Below, piece by piece: positions 1 through 5,748 of a stretch of 7,028 nucleotides of DNA. A program made the translations under genes and the position numbers. Where the stretch lies: the NCBI GenBank assembly GCA_937903315.1, contig CALCZO010000145.1, positions 1 to 7,028 on the forward strand. The letters are read 5' to 3'. Under the pieces are notes generated by a model, which saw only the letters and a program-made list of their open reading frames with translations, was not told the origin of the DNA and made no database searches. Source of the stretch: an uncultured Alphaproteobacteria bacterium. GTDB lineage: Bacteria; Pseudomonadota; Alphaproteobacteria; Rhizobiales; Beijerinckiaceae. Within the stretch, counting starts at the first letter, position 1. Every line of letters begins with the position of its first letter.

Positions 1-790
1 CAGCCGCCAGATGCAGCGCCGGCACCGGCGAGGGTATCGGCTTGGGGTTGGACAGCGTCTGTTCCACGGCCTTGATGCGTGTATCGAGCGCGCTGGTTGC
101 GGCACTCTGCTGGCCGGTGGTTCCCTCGAGCGCCTTGATGCTGCTGGCGAGCGCGGCGACGGCCTCGCCGCCGACACCGGGCGCCTTCGATGTGGCTCCG
201 GTCAGCGTTTCAATCCGGCTCTCGGCCTGCTTCAACCGTTCGTCGACCGGTGTGATGAGGCCGGCGGCCAGGGTTTCGAACGCCGCGGCCTTCTGGCTGA
301 CCGCCTCGCTCCGCCCGGCTGCATCGGCGGCTTTGCCCTGCGCATCAGCCAGCTTCTGGTCGAACGCGGCGAGCCGCACGGCAAGCATCTTTTCAACCGC
401 CGCAGCCGTGTCCGCCGGCTTCGGCAGCGCCCCGATGCGGCTTTCGATCGCGGCAAGGCGCGGATCGGCAACCGTCACCGGCGGCGCTTGCAGATGCGAA
501 TACCCGACGCTCGACAGCACGCCGAAGATCGCACCGGCCACCGCACCGCCGACAACCGGTCCGGTGGATGAAGGTGCCTTTGCCGGCGCGACGGGCGGCG
601 TCGCCGCGGCAGGCGGATTTACACCCACCGTCGTGCTGATGCCGGGCGAACCATCGCTCCCGGCCGGCTGAACACCCTCGCCGACGGCCGTGGCCGCAAC
701 GACGGCCGTGGCCGCAACATCGATGTCAGCCGCCGCCTCACGGGTGTCCCGGTCCGGTTCAGGGCGCGTCTGCCGTGTCAAATCCGTCAT
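1..790 (-). CDS. Mic60/mitofilin-like inner-membrane protein (COG4223 type), 3' end outside window
   Basis: This frame is open from an ATG at 790 down to the window edge and gives the first 263 residues; the C-terminus is missing. The start is supported by GAGGG at 800-796, five bases upstream. Residues 1-77 are a low-complexity Ala/Pro/Thr/Val cytoplasmic tail. Residues about 78-97 (PVVGGAVAGAIFGVLSSVGY) form one Gly/Ala-rich membrane segment. From about 108 onward comes a long Ala/Glu/Lys/Gln-rich helical region with coiled-coil character (for example AAFDQKLADAQ, VDERLKQAESRIETL), presumably periplasmic. N-terminal anchor plus coiled coil, directly downstream of hemC-hemD, is the known layout of alphaproteobacterial Mic60 homologues, relatives of the mitochondrial cristae protein thought to shape intracytoplasmic membranes. 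The diagnostic C-terminal mitofilin domain lies outside the window, so the family call rests on architecture and context. An 18-bp tandem duplication sits at residues 25-36. Probably co-transcribed with hemCD. Confidence 0.75.
   Translation of the reverse strand, partial: MTDLTRQTRPEPDRDTREAAADIDVAATAVVAATAVGEGVQPAGSDGSPGISTTVGVNPPAAATPPVAPAKAPSSTGPVVGGAVAGAIFGVLSSVGYSHLQAPPVTVADPRLAAIESRIGALPKPADTAAAVEKMLAVRLAAFDQKLADAQGKAADAAGRSEAVSQKAAAFETLAAGLITPVDERLKQAESRIETLTGATSKAPGVGGEAVAALASSIKALEGTTGQQSAATSALDTRIKAVEQTLSNPKPIPSPVPALHLAA
683..718. repeat. 18-bp perfect tandem duplication inside the Mic60-like gene
   Basis: The 18-base unit at 683-700 is repeated exactly at 701-718. It is a multiple of three, so the reading frame is kept. 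On the minus strand it encodes VAATAV twice (residues 25-36), in the disordered region before the membrane segment. It looks like a slippage duplication in a tolerant linker. Confidence 0.9.
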
Positions 791-875
791 CGAGTCCCTC
801 TTCACCTTCGCATCAAGGCCGCATGCGCCATCTGACTACGGCGAAATTGCAAATGCACCGTAACGCCCCGTGATG

Positions 876-1580
876 TCATTTGTCCAATTGGCCAATCAGC
901 GCAGCCTCCGTCGGGGCCGGGGCGACAACCAGCCTCGCCGGTGCCAGCGCGGCCAGCCCCCCGGCGACATCGCCCGACAGACAGTGGTGGGGCAAGGCCT
1001 GCGCGGCCTCTGCCAGCCCTGCTGTCGCCACCAACTGGACGAACCGTTCGGCAGATTGGCGCGAATAGTGCAGCACGGCATCGATCCCGCCGACCTGCAA
1101 CGCGGCCACTGCGGCCGGGGTCAGCATGTCCGCTGGCACGGCGCGGTAACGCTCGATCATCGTCAGCCGGTATCCGAGCCCGGTCAGCGTCCGTTCCAGC
1201 CCCGGCTTGCGCGGCGTACCGGCCAGATAGAGCAGCGGGCCGGCGGCAGGATCGAACAGGCCGGAGATCAGCGCCGGCAGGCCATCAGCCGCGCCGTCCC
1301 CTGTCACGACATGGCGGAATCCGGCAGCGCGCGCCGCCCGTGCCGTGGCGTCGCCGACAGCGACCATCGGCACCTCGAAAAGGCGGACGGGCAGGGCCGC
1401 GTTGCCAGACAGGGCCGCCGCGCTGGTGGCGATGATCGCCGCATAACGGGCATCAGGAATGATCGCGCCGGTCGGCTCGATCCGGGTGACCGGCGACAGG
1501 ATCGGCGCATGGCCGAGTGCGCGCAGACGGTCGGCCGTGGCGGAGGCCGCCGGTTCGGGCCGGGTGACCAGCAGCCGCAT
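876..1580 (-). CDS. hemD: Uroporphyrinogen-III synthase
   Basis: This 234-residue cytoplasmic enzyme cyclises hydroxymethylbilane with inversion of ring D to give uroporphyrinogen III, the branch point to heme, siroheme and cobalamin. The family is very divergent, but its landmarks are present: N-terminal RLLVTRPEP (2-10), ATSAAAL (51-57) where relatives have a T/S-rich motif, FEVPMVAVGDATA (68-80), LYLAG (117-121), the IERYRAVPA strand (142-150) containing the conserved Tyr145, HYSRQSAERF (171-180), and PTEAALI near the C-terminus (223-229). Length is normal. The ATG at 1580-1578 was chosen because it overlaps the hemC stop by one base (TGATG) and puts RPEP at the N-terminus. A longer open frame reaching 1784 would lie inside hemC. 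AAGGG in the last hemC codons can serve as ribosome binding site, so translational coupling to hemC is likely. Confidence 0.93.
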   Translation of the reverse strand: MRLLVTRPEPAASATADRLRALGHAPILSPVTRIEPTGAIIPDARYAAIIATSAAALSGNAALPVRLFEVPMVAVGDATARAARAAGFRHVVTGDGAADGLPALISGLFDPAAGPLLYLAGTPRKPGLERTLTGLGYRLTMIERYRAVPADMLTPAAVAALQVGGIDAVLHYSRQSAERFVQLVATAGLAEAAQALPHHCLSGDVAGGLAALAPARLVVAPAPTEAALIGQLDK

Positions 1581-2509
1581 CAGCCCTTGAGCGCGTCGAA
1601 GAAGCCTGCCGGCAGCCGCGCCCTGAGCGAGGCGCCGAGACCGGCTCCGAGCGTGTCCGCGTCCGAGGCGGCAGCCTCGCCGGTCTCCTCGAAGGCGGTC
1701 TGCCCGTCCGGCGTCAGCACCATCGCGCGCAGCCGCACCATGGATCCGCTGACGACGGCATGGCCGGCAATCGGCATCCGGCACGACCCGTCGAGCGCCC
1801 TGAGCAGGGCGCGTTCGGCGGTGACCGCGATGCCGGTGTCCCGGTCGATGATCTGCGCGACGAGGCCATTGGTCACGGCATCGCCGTCGCGGGTGACGAT
1901 CGCGATCGCCGCCTGACCGACGGCGGGCGGGAAGGCACCGGCATCGAGGGCCTCGGTGACATGGCCGGCAAGGCCGAGCCGCTTCAGCCCGGCCAACGCC
2001 AGCAGCGTGCCGTCGACCTCGCCGCGCGCCACTTTCGCCAGGCGCGTCTCGACATTGCCGCGAAACAGCACGGTCTTGAGATCGGGCCGCAGCCGGCGCA
2101 GCAGCGCCTGCCGGCGGAGCGAGACGGTGCCTACCGTCGCGCCATGCGCCAGCTCGGCCAGCCGCACGCCGTTATGGCCGATGAACGCATCGCGCACATC
2201 CTCGCGCGGAAGATACCCGGCGACGGACAGCCCTTCAGGCAGTTCGGTCGGCAGGTCTTTCGAGGAATGCACCGCGACATCGACGGCGCCCGACAGTTGC
2301 GCTGCATCGATTTCCTTGGTGAACAGCCCTTTGCCGCCGATATCGGCCAGCGCGCGGTCCTGGGTCGTATCGCCCGTGGTCTTGATGATCGACAGGGGGA
2401 ACTCCGCGACGGTCTGGCCAGACGCCCCGGCCAGCAGGGCAGCAACCATATTGGCCTGGGCAAGGGCGAGCGGGCTGCCGCGGGTGCCGATTGTCAGCGT
2501 CAGGGACAT
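1580..2509 (-). CDS. hemC: Porphobilinogen deaminase (hydroxymethylbilane synthase)
   Basis: This cytoplasmic enzyme polymerises four porphobilinogens into hydroxymethylbilane, the substrate of the adjacent HemD. The 309 residues match the usual length. Visible motifs in order: IGTRGSPLALAQ (7-18), TTGDTTQDRALADIGGKGLFTKEID (44-68), DVAVHSSKDLPTELPEGL (77-94) with the catalytic aspartate at Asp85, GTVSLRRQALL (127-137) with the substrate-binding arginines, LFRGNVETRL (148-157), and DGSCRMPIAGHA (240-251), in which Cys243 carries the dipyrromethane cofactor. No key residue is missing. The ATG at 2509-2507 has AAGG seven bases upstream (2518-2515). It is the first gene of the minus-strand heme operon, divergent from tsaD, and its stop overlaps the hemD start. 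A promoter candidate lies at 2575-2601. Confidence 0.98.
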   Translation of the reverse strand: MSLTLTIGTRGSPLALAQANMVAALLAGASGQTVAEFPLSIIKTTGDTTQDRALADIGGKGLFTKEIDAAQLSGAVDVAVHSSKDLPTELPEGLSVAGYLPREDVRDAFIGHNGVRLAELAHGATVGTVSLRRQALLRRLRPDLKTVLFRGNVETRLAKVARGEVDGTLLALAGLKRLGLAGHVTEALDAGAFPPAVGQAAIAIVTRDGDAVTNGLVAQIIDRDTGIAVTAERALLRALDGSCRMPIAGHAVVSGSMVRLRAMVLTPDGQTAFEETGEAAASDADTLGAGLGASLRARLPAGFFDALKG

Positions 2510-2553
2510 CGAAGAGCCTTGGTCTTGAAGGAACGGTGTGGATATCAGAGTGC

Positions 2554-2582
2554 TTGGCGGTTTGATCCGCCCTCACTATACG
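2554..2582 (+). promoter_or_regulatory. Candidate sigma70-type promoter for the tsaD operon
   Basis: TTGGCG (2554-2559) and TATACG (2577-2582) are separated by an ideal 17-base spacer; each hexamer matches four of six consensus positions. It would place the start of transcription near 2589, about 50 bases before the tsaD ATG. The -10 overlaps that of the opposing hemC promoter candidate. The spacer holds the dyad GGCGG-N6-CCGCC (2556-2571), a possible operator. Assignment is by eye only. Confidence 0.4.
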
Positions 2583-2640
2583 CTTGGGGCGAGGCCTGCA
2601 ATTGACCGGCGGCAATTGGCGGAACCCCGAAGGCGGATCA
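2556..2640. repeat. Cluster of GGCGG/CCGCC dyads and CAATTG repeats in the hemC-tsaD intergenic region
   Basis: GGCGG occurs at 2556-2560, 2608-2612, 2618-2622 and 2632-2636, and CCGCC at 2567-2571. GGCGG-N6-CCGCC (2556-2571) is a compact dyad. TGATCCGCC (2563-2571) is the exact inverted complement of GGCGGATCA (2632-2640), which overlaps the tsaD ribosome binding region. GCAATTG is directly repeated at 2598-2604 and 2612-2618, a 14-base period. These may be regulator or DNA-looping sites, or chance in GC-rich DNA. Confidence 0.4.
2575..2601 (-). promoter_or_regulatory. Candidate sigma70-type promoter for the hemC operon
   Basis: On the minus strand, TTGCAG (2601-2596) and TATAGT (2580-2575) resemble -35 and -10 boxes. 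The -10 matches the consensus at five of six positions, but the 15-base spacer is short. It would give a leader of roughly 60 bases before the hemC ATG. The -10 lies on the same bases as the putative tsaD -10. Assignment is by eye only. Confidence 0.35.
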
Positions 2641-2641
2641 C

Positions 2642-3715
2642 ATGCGCGTACTGGGACTTGAAACGACCTGCGACGAGACGGCGGCGGCAGTGGTTGCCCG
2701 CAATCCGGACGGGTCGGGCGCGATTCTCGCCAACGAAATCCGCTCGCAGATCGAGGAACATGTCGCATTCGGCGGCGTGGTGCCGGAGATCGCCGCCCGC
2801 GCCCATGTCGATGTGCTCGACACGCTGATCCGCCGCGCACTGGCGACGGCGAGGCTCCCGCTGGCGAAGATCGACGCCATCGCGGTGTCCGCCGGGCCGG
2901 GCCTGATCGGCGGCGTGCTGGTCGGCCTGACGGCGGCCAAGGCGCTGGCGCTTGTCACCGGCAAGCCGCTGATCGCGGTCAATCACCTCGAAGCCCATGC
3001 CCTGACCCCGCGCCTGACCGACGGCATCGCCTTCCCCTACCTGCTGCTGCTGGTCTCCGGCGGCCATACCCAGCTCATCGCGGTCGAAGGCGTCGGGCAG
3101 TACCGACGGCTTGGCACAACCATTGACGATGCGCTCGGCGAGGCCTTCGACAAGGTCGCCAAGATGCTGGGGCTTGGCTATCCCGGCGGGCCGCAGGTCG
3201 AGGCGATGGCGGCACGCGGCGATGCCGAACGGTTCGAGTTTCCCCGTCCGCTGATGGGCCGGGCCGAGCCTGACTTTTCGCTCTCCGGCCTCAAGACCGC
3301 GGTCCGCCAGCAGGCCGAGGCGATTGCGCCGCTCTCGCGCACCGATCAGGCCGATCTCTGCGCCTCGTTTCAGGCGGCGGTCGTCGATATGCTCGACGAC
3401 CGGGTGCGCGCCGGCCTCCGGGTGTTCCGCGCGCTTCACGGCCAGCCCAATGCGCTGGTCATCGCCGGCGGCGTTGCGGCCAATCAGGCGGTGCGCCGCG
3501 CGCTCAACCGGCTGGCGCTCGATACCGGCGTGCGGCTGATCGCCCCGCCGCCGGGCCTGTGTACCGACAACGGCGCCATGGTTGCCTGGGCCGGGCTGGA
3601 ACGGCTGGAACTGGGGCTGACCGATCCGATCGACGTCGCCGCCCGCGCCCGCTGGCCGCTTGATCCGTCGGCGGCCCCGGCCCTCGGCGCTGGCAAGCTG
3701 GGCACCAAGGCATGA
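2642..3715 (+). CDS. tsaD: tRNA N6-adenosine threonylcarbamoyltransferase
   Basis: TsaD (formerly Gcp/YgjD) transfers the threonylcarbamoyl group from threonylcarbamoyl-AMP to A37 of ANN-decoding tRNAs, working with TsaB and TsaE in the cytoplasm. The 357 residues are full length. The ASKHA-type fold shows LGLETTCDET (4-13), the loop FGGVVPEIAARAH (43-55), SAGPGLIGGVLVG (83-95), the metal-binding pair His115 and His119 in NHLEAHALTP, the nucleotide loop SGGHTQ (139-144), DDALGEAFDKVAK (162-174) followed by GYPGG (179-183), GGVAANQAVR (276-285) and CTDNGAM (307-313) with the metal ligand Asp309. The ATG has AAGG eight bases upstream (2630-2633). It is the first gene of the plus-strand operon and overlaps gpsA by four bases (ATGA), so coupling is likely. 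tsaB and tsaE are not in this window. Confidence 0.98.
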   Translation: MRVLGLETTCDETAAAVVARNPDGSGAILANEIRSQIEEHVAFGGVVPEIAARAHVDVLDTLIRRALATARLPLAKIDAIAVSAGPGLIGGVLVGLTAAKALALVTGKPLIAVNHLEAHALTPRLTDGIAFPYLLLLVSGGHTQLIAVEGVGQYRRLGTTIDDALGEAFDKVAKMLGLGYPGGPQVEAMAARGDAERFEFPRPLMGRAEPDFSLSGLKTAVRQQAEAIAPLSRTDQADLCASFQAAVVDMLDDRVRAGLRVFRALHGQPNALVIAGGVAANQAVRRALNRLALDTGVRLIAPPPGLCTDNGAMVAWAGLERLELGLTDPIDVAARARWPLDPSAAPALGAGKLGTKA

Positions 3716-4686
3716 CGGCGCTTGCGGTGCTTGGGGCCGGCGCATTCGGCACAGCGCTGGCGGTGGTCGCAGCCCGTGCCGGGGCCCGCGTCAGCCTGAT
3801 CGGTCGCGACCCGGTCGCGATGGCGGCGATGGCGGCAGCACGGCGCAACGAGGCCTATCTGCCCGGTCTCGATCTGCCTGAAGCGATTGAGTTCACGTGC
3901 GATCCCCGCTCATTGTCGCAGGTTGACGCTGTGGTGATCGCGGTGCCGACACAAGGTCTCCGCGCGGCCGGGGAAGCGCTCGCGGGCAGGATTGCGCCCG
4001 GTCTTCCGGTCATTGCGGCGGCCAAGGGTATCGAGCAGGCAAGCGGGGCGTTCGTCACCGCGATCCTTGGCCAGAGCCTGCCCGCCGCGCGCGCCGCGAT
4101 CCTGTCCGGCCCGAGTTTTGCCGCCGATATCGTGCGCGGCCTGCCGACGGCGGTGACGCTCGCGGCCTCCGATCTGGCGCTGGCTGCACGGCTCGCCGGG
4201 ATGCTGTCGGTGCCGTCCTTCCGCATCTACCACACCGATGATGTGACCGGGGTCGAGATTGGCGGCGCGGCCAAGAACGTACTGGCGATTGCCGCGGGGA
4301 TTGTCGTCGGCTCCGGTCTGGGAGAGAGTGCGCGCGCCGCGTTGATCGCCCGCGGCTTTGCCGAATTGCGACGGTTCGCCAATGCCCTGGGGGCCAGACC
4401 GGAAACCCTGATGGGCCTGTCCGGCCTCGGCGACCTGATCCTGACCGCCGCCTCGTCGCAATCGCGCAACTTCGCCTATGGGGTGGCGGCGGGACGGGGA
4501 GAGCCGGCACCGGCCGGCAAGCTCGCCGAAGGGGTCTTCACCGCCCCGGCGCTGGTGGCGATGGCACGCCGGCACGGCGTCGAGATGCCGATTTGCGAAG
4601 CGGTCGCCGGTATCGTCAGCGGGCGCGTCACGGTCCGCCAGGCGATTGCCGGCCTGATCGAGCGGCCGCAGAAATCCGAGTTCTGA
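3712..4686 (+). CDS. gpsA: NAD(P)-dependent glycerol-3-phosphate dehydrogenase
   Basis: GpsA reduces dihydroxyacetone phosphate to sn-glycerol 3-phosphate, the backbone for phospholipid synthesis, in the cytoplasm. The 324 residues are typical. The N-terminal Rossmann motif is VLGAGAFGTALA (6-17). It is followed by VIAVPTQ (75-81), AAKGIE (103-108) with the conserved Lys105, LSGPSFA (131-137), VEIGGAAKNVLAIAAG (181-196) with the catalytic Lys188, GLSGLGDLILT (235-245), SRN (251-253) and VEGVF-like LAEGVF (271-276). The ATG overlaps the tsaD TGA as ATGA, so reinitiation or coupling from tsaD is expected. No separate promoter is apparent. The stop is 14 bases before the EVE-domain gene. tsaD-gpsA adjacency is widely conserved in alphaproteobacteria. 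Confidence 0.98.
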   Translation: MTALAVLGAGAFGTALAVVAARAGARVSLIGRDPVAMAAMAAARRNEAYLPGLDLPEAIEFTCDPRSLSQVDAVVIAVPTQGLRAAGEALAGRIAPGLPVIAAAKGIEQASGAFVTAILGQSLPAARAAILSGPSFAADIVRGLPTAVTLAASDLALAARLAGMLSVPSFRIYHTDDVTGVEIGGAAKNVLAIAAGIVVGSGLGESARAALIARGFAELRRFANALGARPETLMGLSGLGDLILTAASSQSRNFAYGVAAGRGEPAPAGKLAEGVFTAPALVAMARRHGVEMPICEAVAGIVSGRVTVRQAIAGLIERPQKSEF

Positions 4687-4700
4687 CAAGAGGGTACGCA

Positions 4701-5114
4701 ATGGCGCATTGGCTGTTCAAATCCGAGCCGTTCAAATGGTCATGGGACCAGCAGGTGGCGGCCGGGGCAACAGGCACGTTCTGGAACGGTGTCCGCAATC
4801 ACCTTGCCAAGCAGAACATGATGAAGATGCGTCTTGGCGACACGGGCTTTTTCTATCATTCCAACGAGGGCAAGGAGATCGTTGGTATCGCTGAGGTGAT
4901 CCGGGAGTTCTACCCCGATCACACCGACGAGACCGGCAAGTTCGGCATGGTCGACATCAAGGCTGTCCGCCCCCTTGCCCGGCCGGTTTCGCTGGCTGAA
5001 ATCAAGCAGACCCCGGCGCTTGCCGGCATGGCGCTGCTGACCTCGGCGCGGCTGTCGGTCCAGCCGGTGACCGAGGCGGAATGGGCGCTGATCCTGTCGA
5101 TGGCAGAGGCCTGA
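4701..5114 (+). CDS. EVE domain-containing protein (THYN1-like, PUA-like fold)
   Basis: A 137-residue soluble protein consisting of a single EVE domain. Diagnostic segments are WLFKSEP (4-10), SWDQQ (14-18), WNGVRN (28-33), LGDTGFFYHS (45-54), IVGIAEVI (60-67), VDIKAVRPL (84-92) and VTEAEW (123-128). EVE domains belong to the PUA/ASCH-like superfamily together with human THYN1, and are proposed to read modified bases such as 5-methyl- or 5-hydroxymethylcytosine in DNA, or modified RNA. The physiological role of the stand-alone bacterial form is not settled. The ATG at 4701 was chosen over an upstream in-frame ATG at 4593, inside gpsA, because AAGAGGG (4688-4694) precedes it by six bases and the family motif begins here. 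The 14-base gap after gpsA argues for one transcript with tsaD-gpsA. No restriction or methylase gene lies nearby. Confidence 0.93.
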   Translation: MAHWLFKSEPFKWSWDQQVAAGATGTFWNGVRNHLAKQNMMKMRLGDTGFFYHSNEGKEIVGIAEVIREFYPDHTDETGKFGMVDIKAVRPLARPVSLAEIKQTPALAGMALLTSARLSVQPVTEAEWALILSMAEA

Positions 5115-5184
5115 CCGCACCCGGACGCTGTTGATTCCGCCCCGTTCGGTGTATCGTCAGGCCGGGTTTCGACGGGAGGGCCGG

Positions 5185-5592
5185 ATGAGCTACGGTGGTG
5201 TGAATTATCTCGGCGTTCTGGTGGCGACGCTGGTGGCGATGGCCTCGGGCGCTGTGTGGTATGGGGCGCTGGCCCGGCCATGGATGGCGGCCGCTGGCCT
5301 CAGCGAGCAGGCCGTCGCGCGCCGCGACCATGGCATCGTGCCCTACCTTGTCGCCGCTCTGGCCAAGTTCGTGATGGCCTTCTGCCTCGCCAAGATCCTG
5401 CGTGTGCTCGACGGGGTATCGATCGGCAACGGCATTGCCGGCGCGCTGTTCATCTGGATCGGTTTTGTCGCCACCACCTTGAGCGTCAATCATCGCTTCC
5501 AGCTCAAGCCGTGGTCGCTGACGCTGATCGACGGCGGCTACTGGCTGATGGTGCTGGTGCTGATGGGGATCGTCATCGGCTTTTTTGGCTAG
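5185..5592 (+). CDS. DUF1761-type small integral membrane protein
   Basis: This 135-residue protein is almost entirely membrane-embedded, with four hydrophobic segments at about 7-28, 51-72, 82-101 and 112-134. Polar markers typical of DUF1761 are YLGVLVATL at the start, GAVWYG (22-27), RPWM (31-34), the NHRF loop after the third helix (102-105) and the IDGGYW motif opening the fourth (115-120). No function is established for the family, so none is assigned. The ATG at 5185 is preceded by GGGAGGG (5174-5180) at four bases and begins just before the first helix. An upstream in-frame TTG at 5131 lacks such a site. The 70-base gap after the EVE gene could hold its own promoter: TTGATT at 5131 with TATCGT at 5152 is a weak candidate. 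A terminator-like hairpin overlaps its last codons. Confidence 0.85.
   Translation: MSYGGVNYLGVLVATLVAMASGAVWYGALARPWMAAAGLSEQAVARRDHGIVPYLVAALAKFVMAFCLAKILRVLDGVSIGNGIAGALFIWIGFVATTLSVNHRFQLKPWSLTLIDGGYWLMVLVLMGIVIGFFG
5559..5586 (+). terminator. Terminator-like hairpin plus T6 run overlapping the 3' end of the DUF1761 gene
   Basis: GCTGATG (5559-5565) pairs with CATCGGC (5574-5580) as seven base pairs including one U-G wobble, with an eight-base loop, followed directly by six T (5581-5586). This is intrinsic-terminator geometry, but the stop codon lies beyond it (5590-5592) and the T-run also encodes two Phe of the last membrane helix. A translating ribosome would mask the hairpin, so it may act only on untranslated transcripts, or be coincidental. 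Confidence 0.4.
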
Positions 5593-5748
5593 GGTATCGC
5601 GCTGTCGCAACCAAAGTGTGAGGCCGGAGCGCTTTTGCCGTCCCCGGATTTGGGCTAATCGAAAGTCAAGGGCAAGTCCCGCGTCCGGTAACGGGCGCGG
5701 CAAGCGGCCCAGGGGTTCGAGGAAGCGCGCAATCGCGGGGAGACGTCG
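5593..5748 (+). promoter_or_regulatory. acs upstream/leader region with a GC hairpin
   Basis: This is a 156-base noncoding stretch before acs. CCGCGTCC (5679-5686) and GGGCGCGG (5693-5700) form an eight-base-pair stem with one U-G wobble and a six-base loop. No T-run follows, so it is not a standard terminator. A weak promoter guess is TTGCCG (5635-5640) with TAATCG (5656-5661), spacer 15. The acs ribosome binding site GGGGAGA is at 5737-5743. No CRP-like or other operator could be assigned. Confidence 0.4.

Noticed and set aside
42..671. 209-codon plus-strand frame with hydrophobic Ala/Ser/Val runs
   Set aside because: It is the complement of the Ala-rich Mic60-like coiled coil. Its apparent hydrophobicity comes from the reverse complement of Ala/Gly/Asp codons.
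792..796. GANTC sites (792-796 and 5133-5137) near gene starts, considered for CcrM-linked cell-cycle control
   Set aside because: GANTC also occurs inside hemD, tsaD and acs. Two intergenic sites without a CtrA or GcrA context are not evidence of regulation.
819..831. CGCATGCG palindrome in the hemD to Mic60-like gap, considered as a terminator
   Set aside because: It is a short self-complementary site with no loop and no T-run. The gene order favours read-through of the heme operon.
1581..1784. N-terminal extension of hemD up to 1784
   Set aside because: The extra 68 residues lie inside hemC in another frame and are Arg-rich. The ATG at 1580 gives the canonical HemD N-terminus and a TGATG junction.
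870..1916. 348-codon open frame on the plus strand across hemD and the 3' half of hemC
   Set aside because: Antisense shadow with Arg/Gln/Gly-rich low-complexity composition. It spans the boundary of two well-supported genes.
2576..3745. 389-codon open frame on the minus strand, antisense to tsaD
   Set aside because: Shadow of tsaD. It runs through the divergent promoter region, has an Arg/Gln-rich composition, and tsaD itself is full length with all motifs.
4593..4700. N-terminal extension of the EVE protein into gpsA
   Set aside because: The extension overlaps gpsA and is Arg-rich. The ATG at 4701 has a strong ribosome binding site and starts at the family motif.
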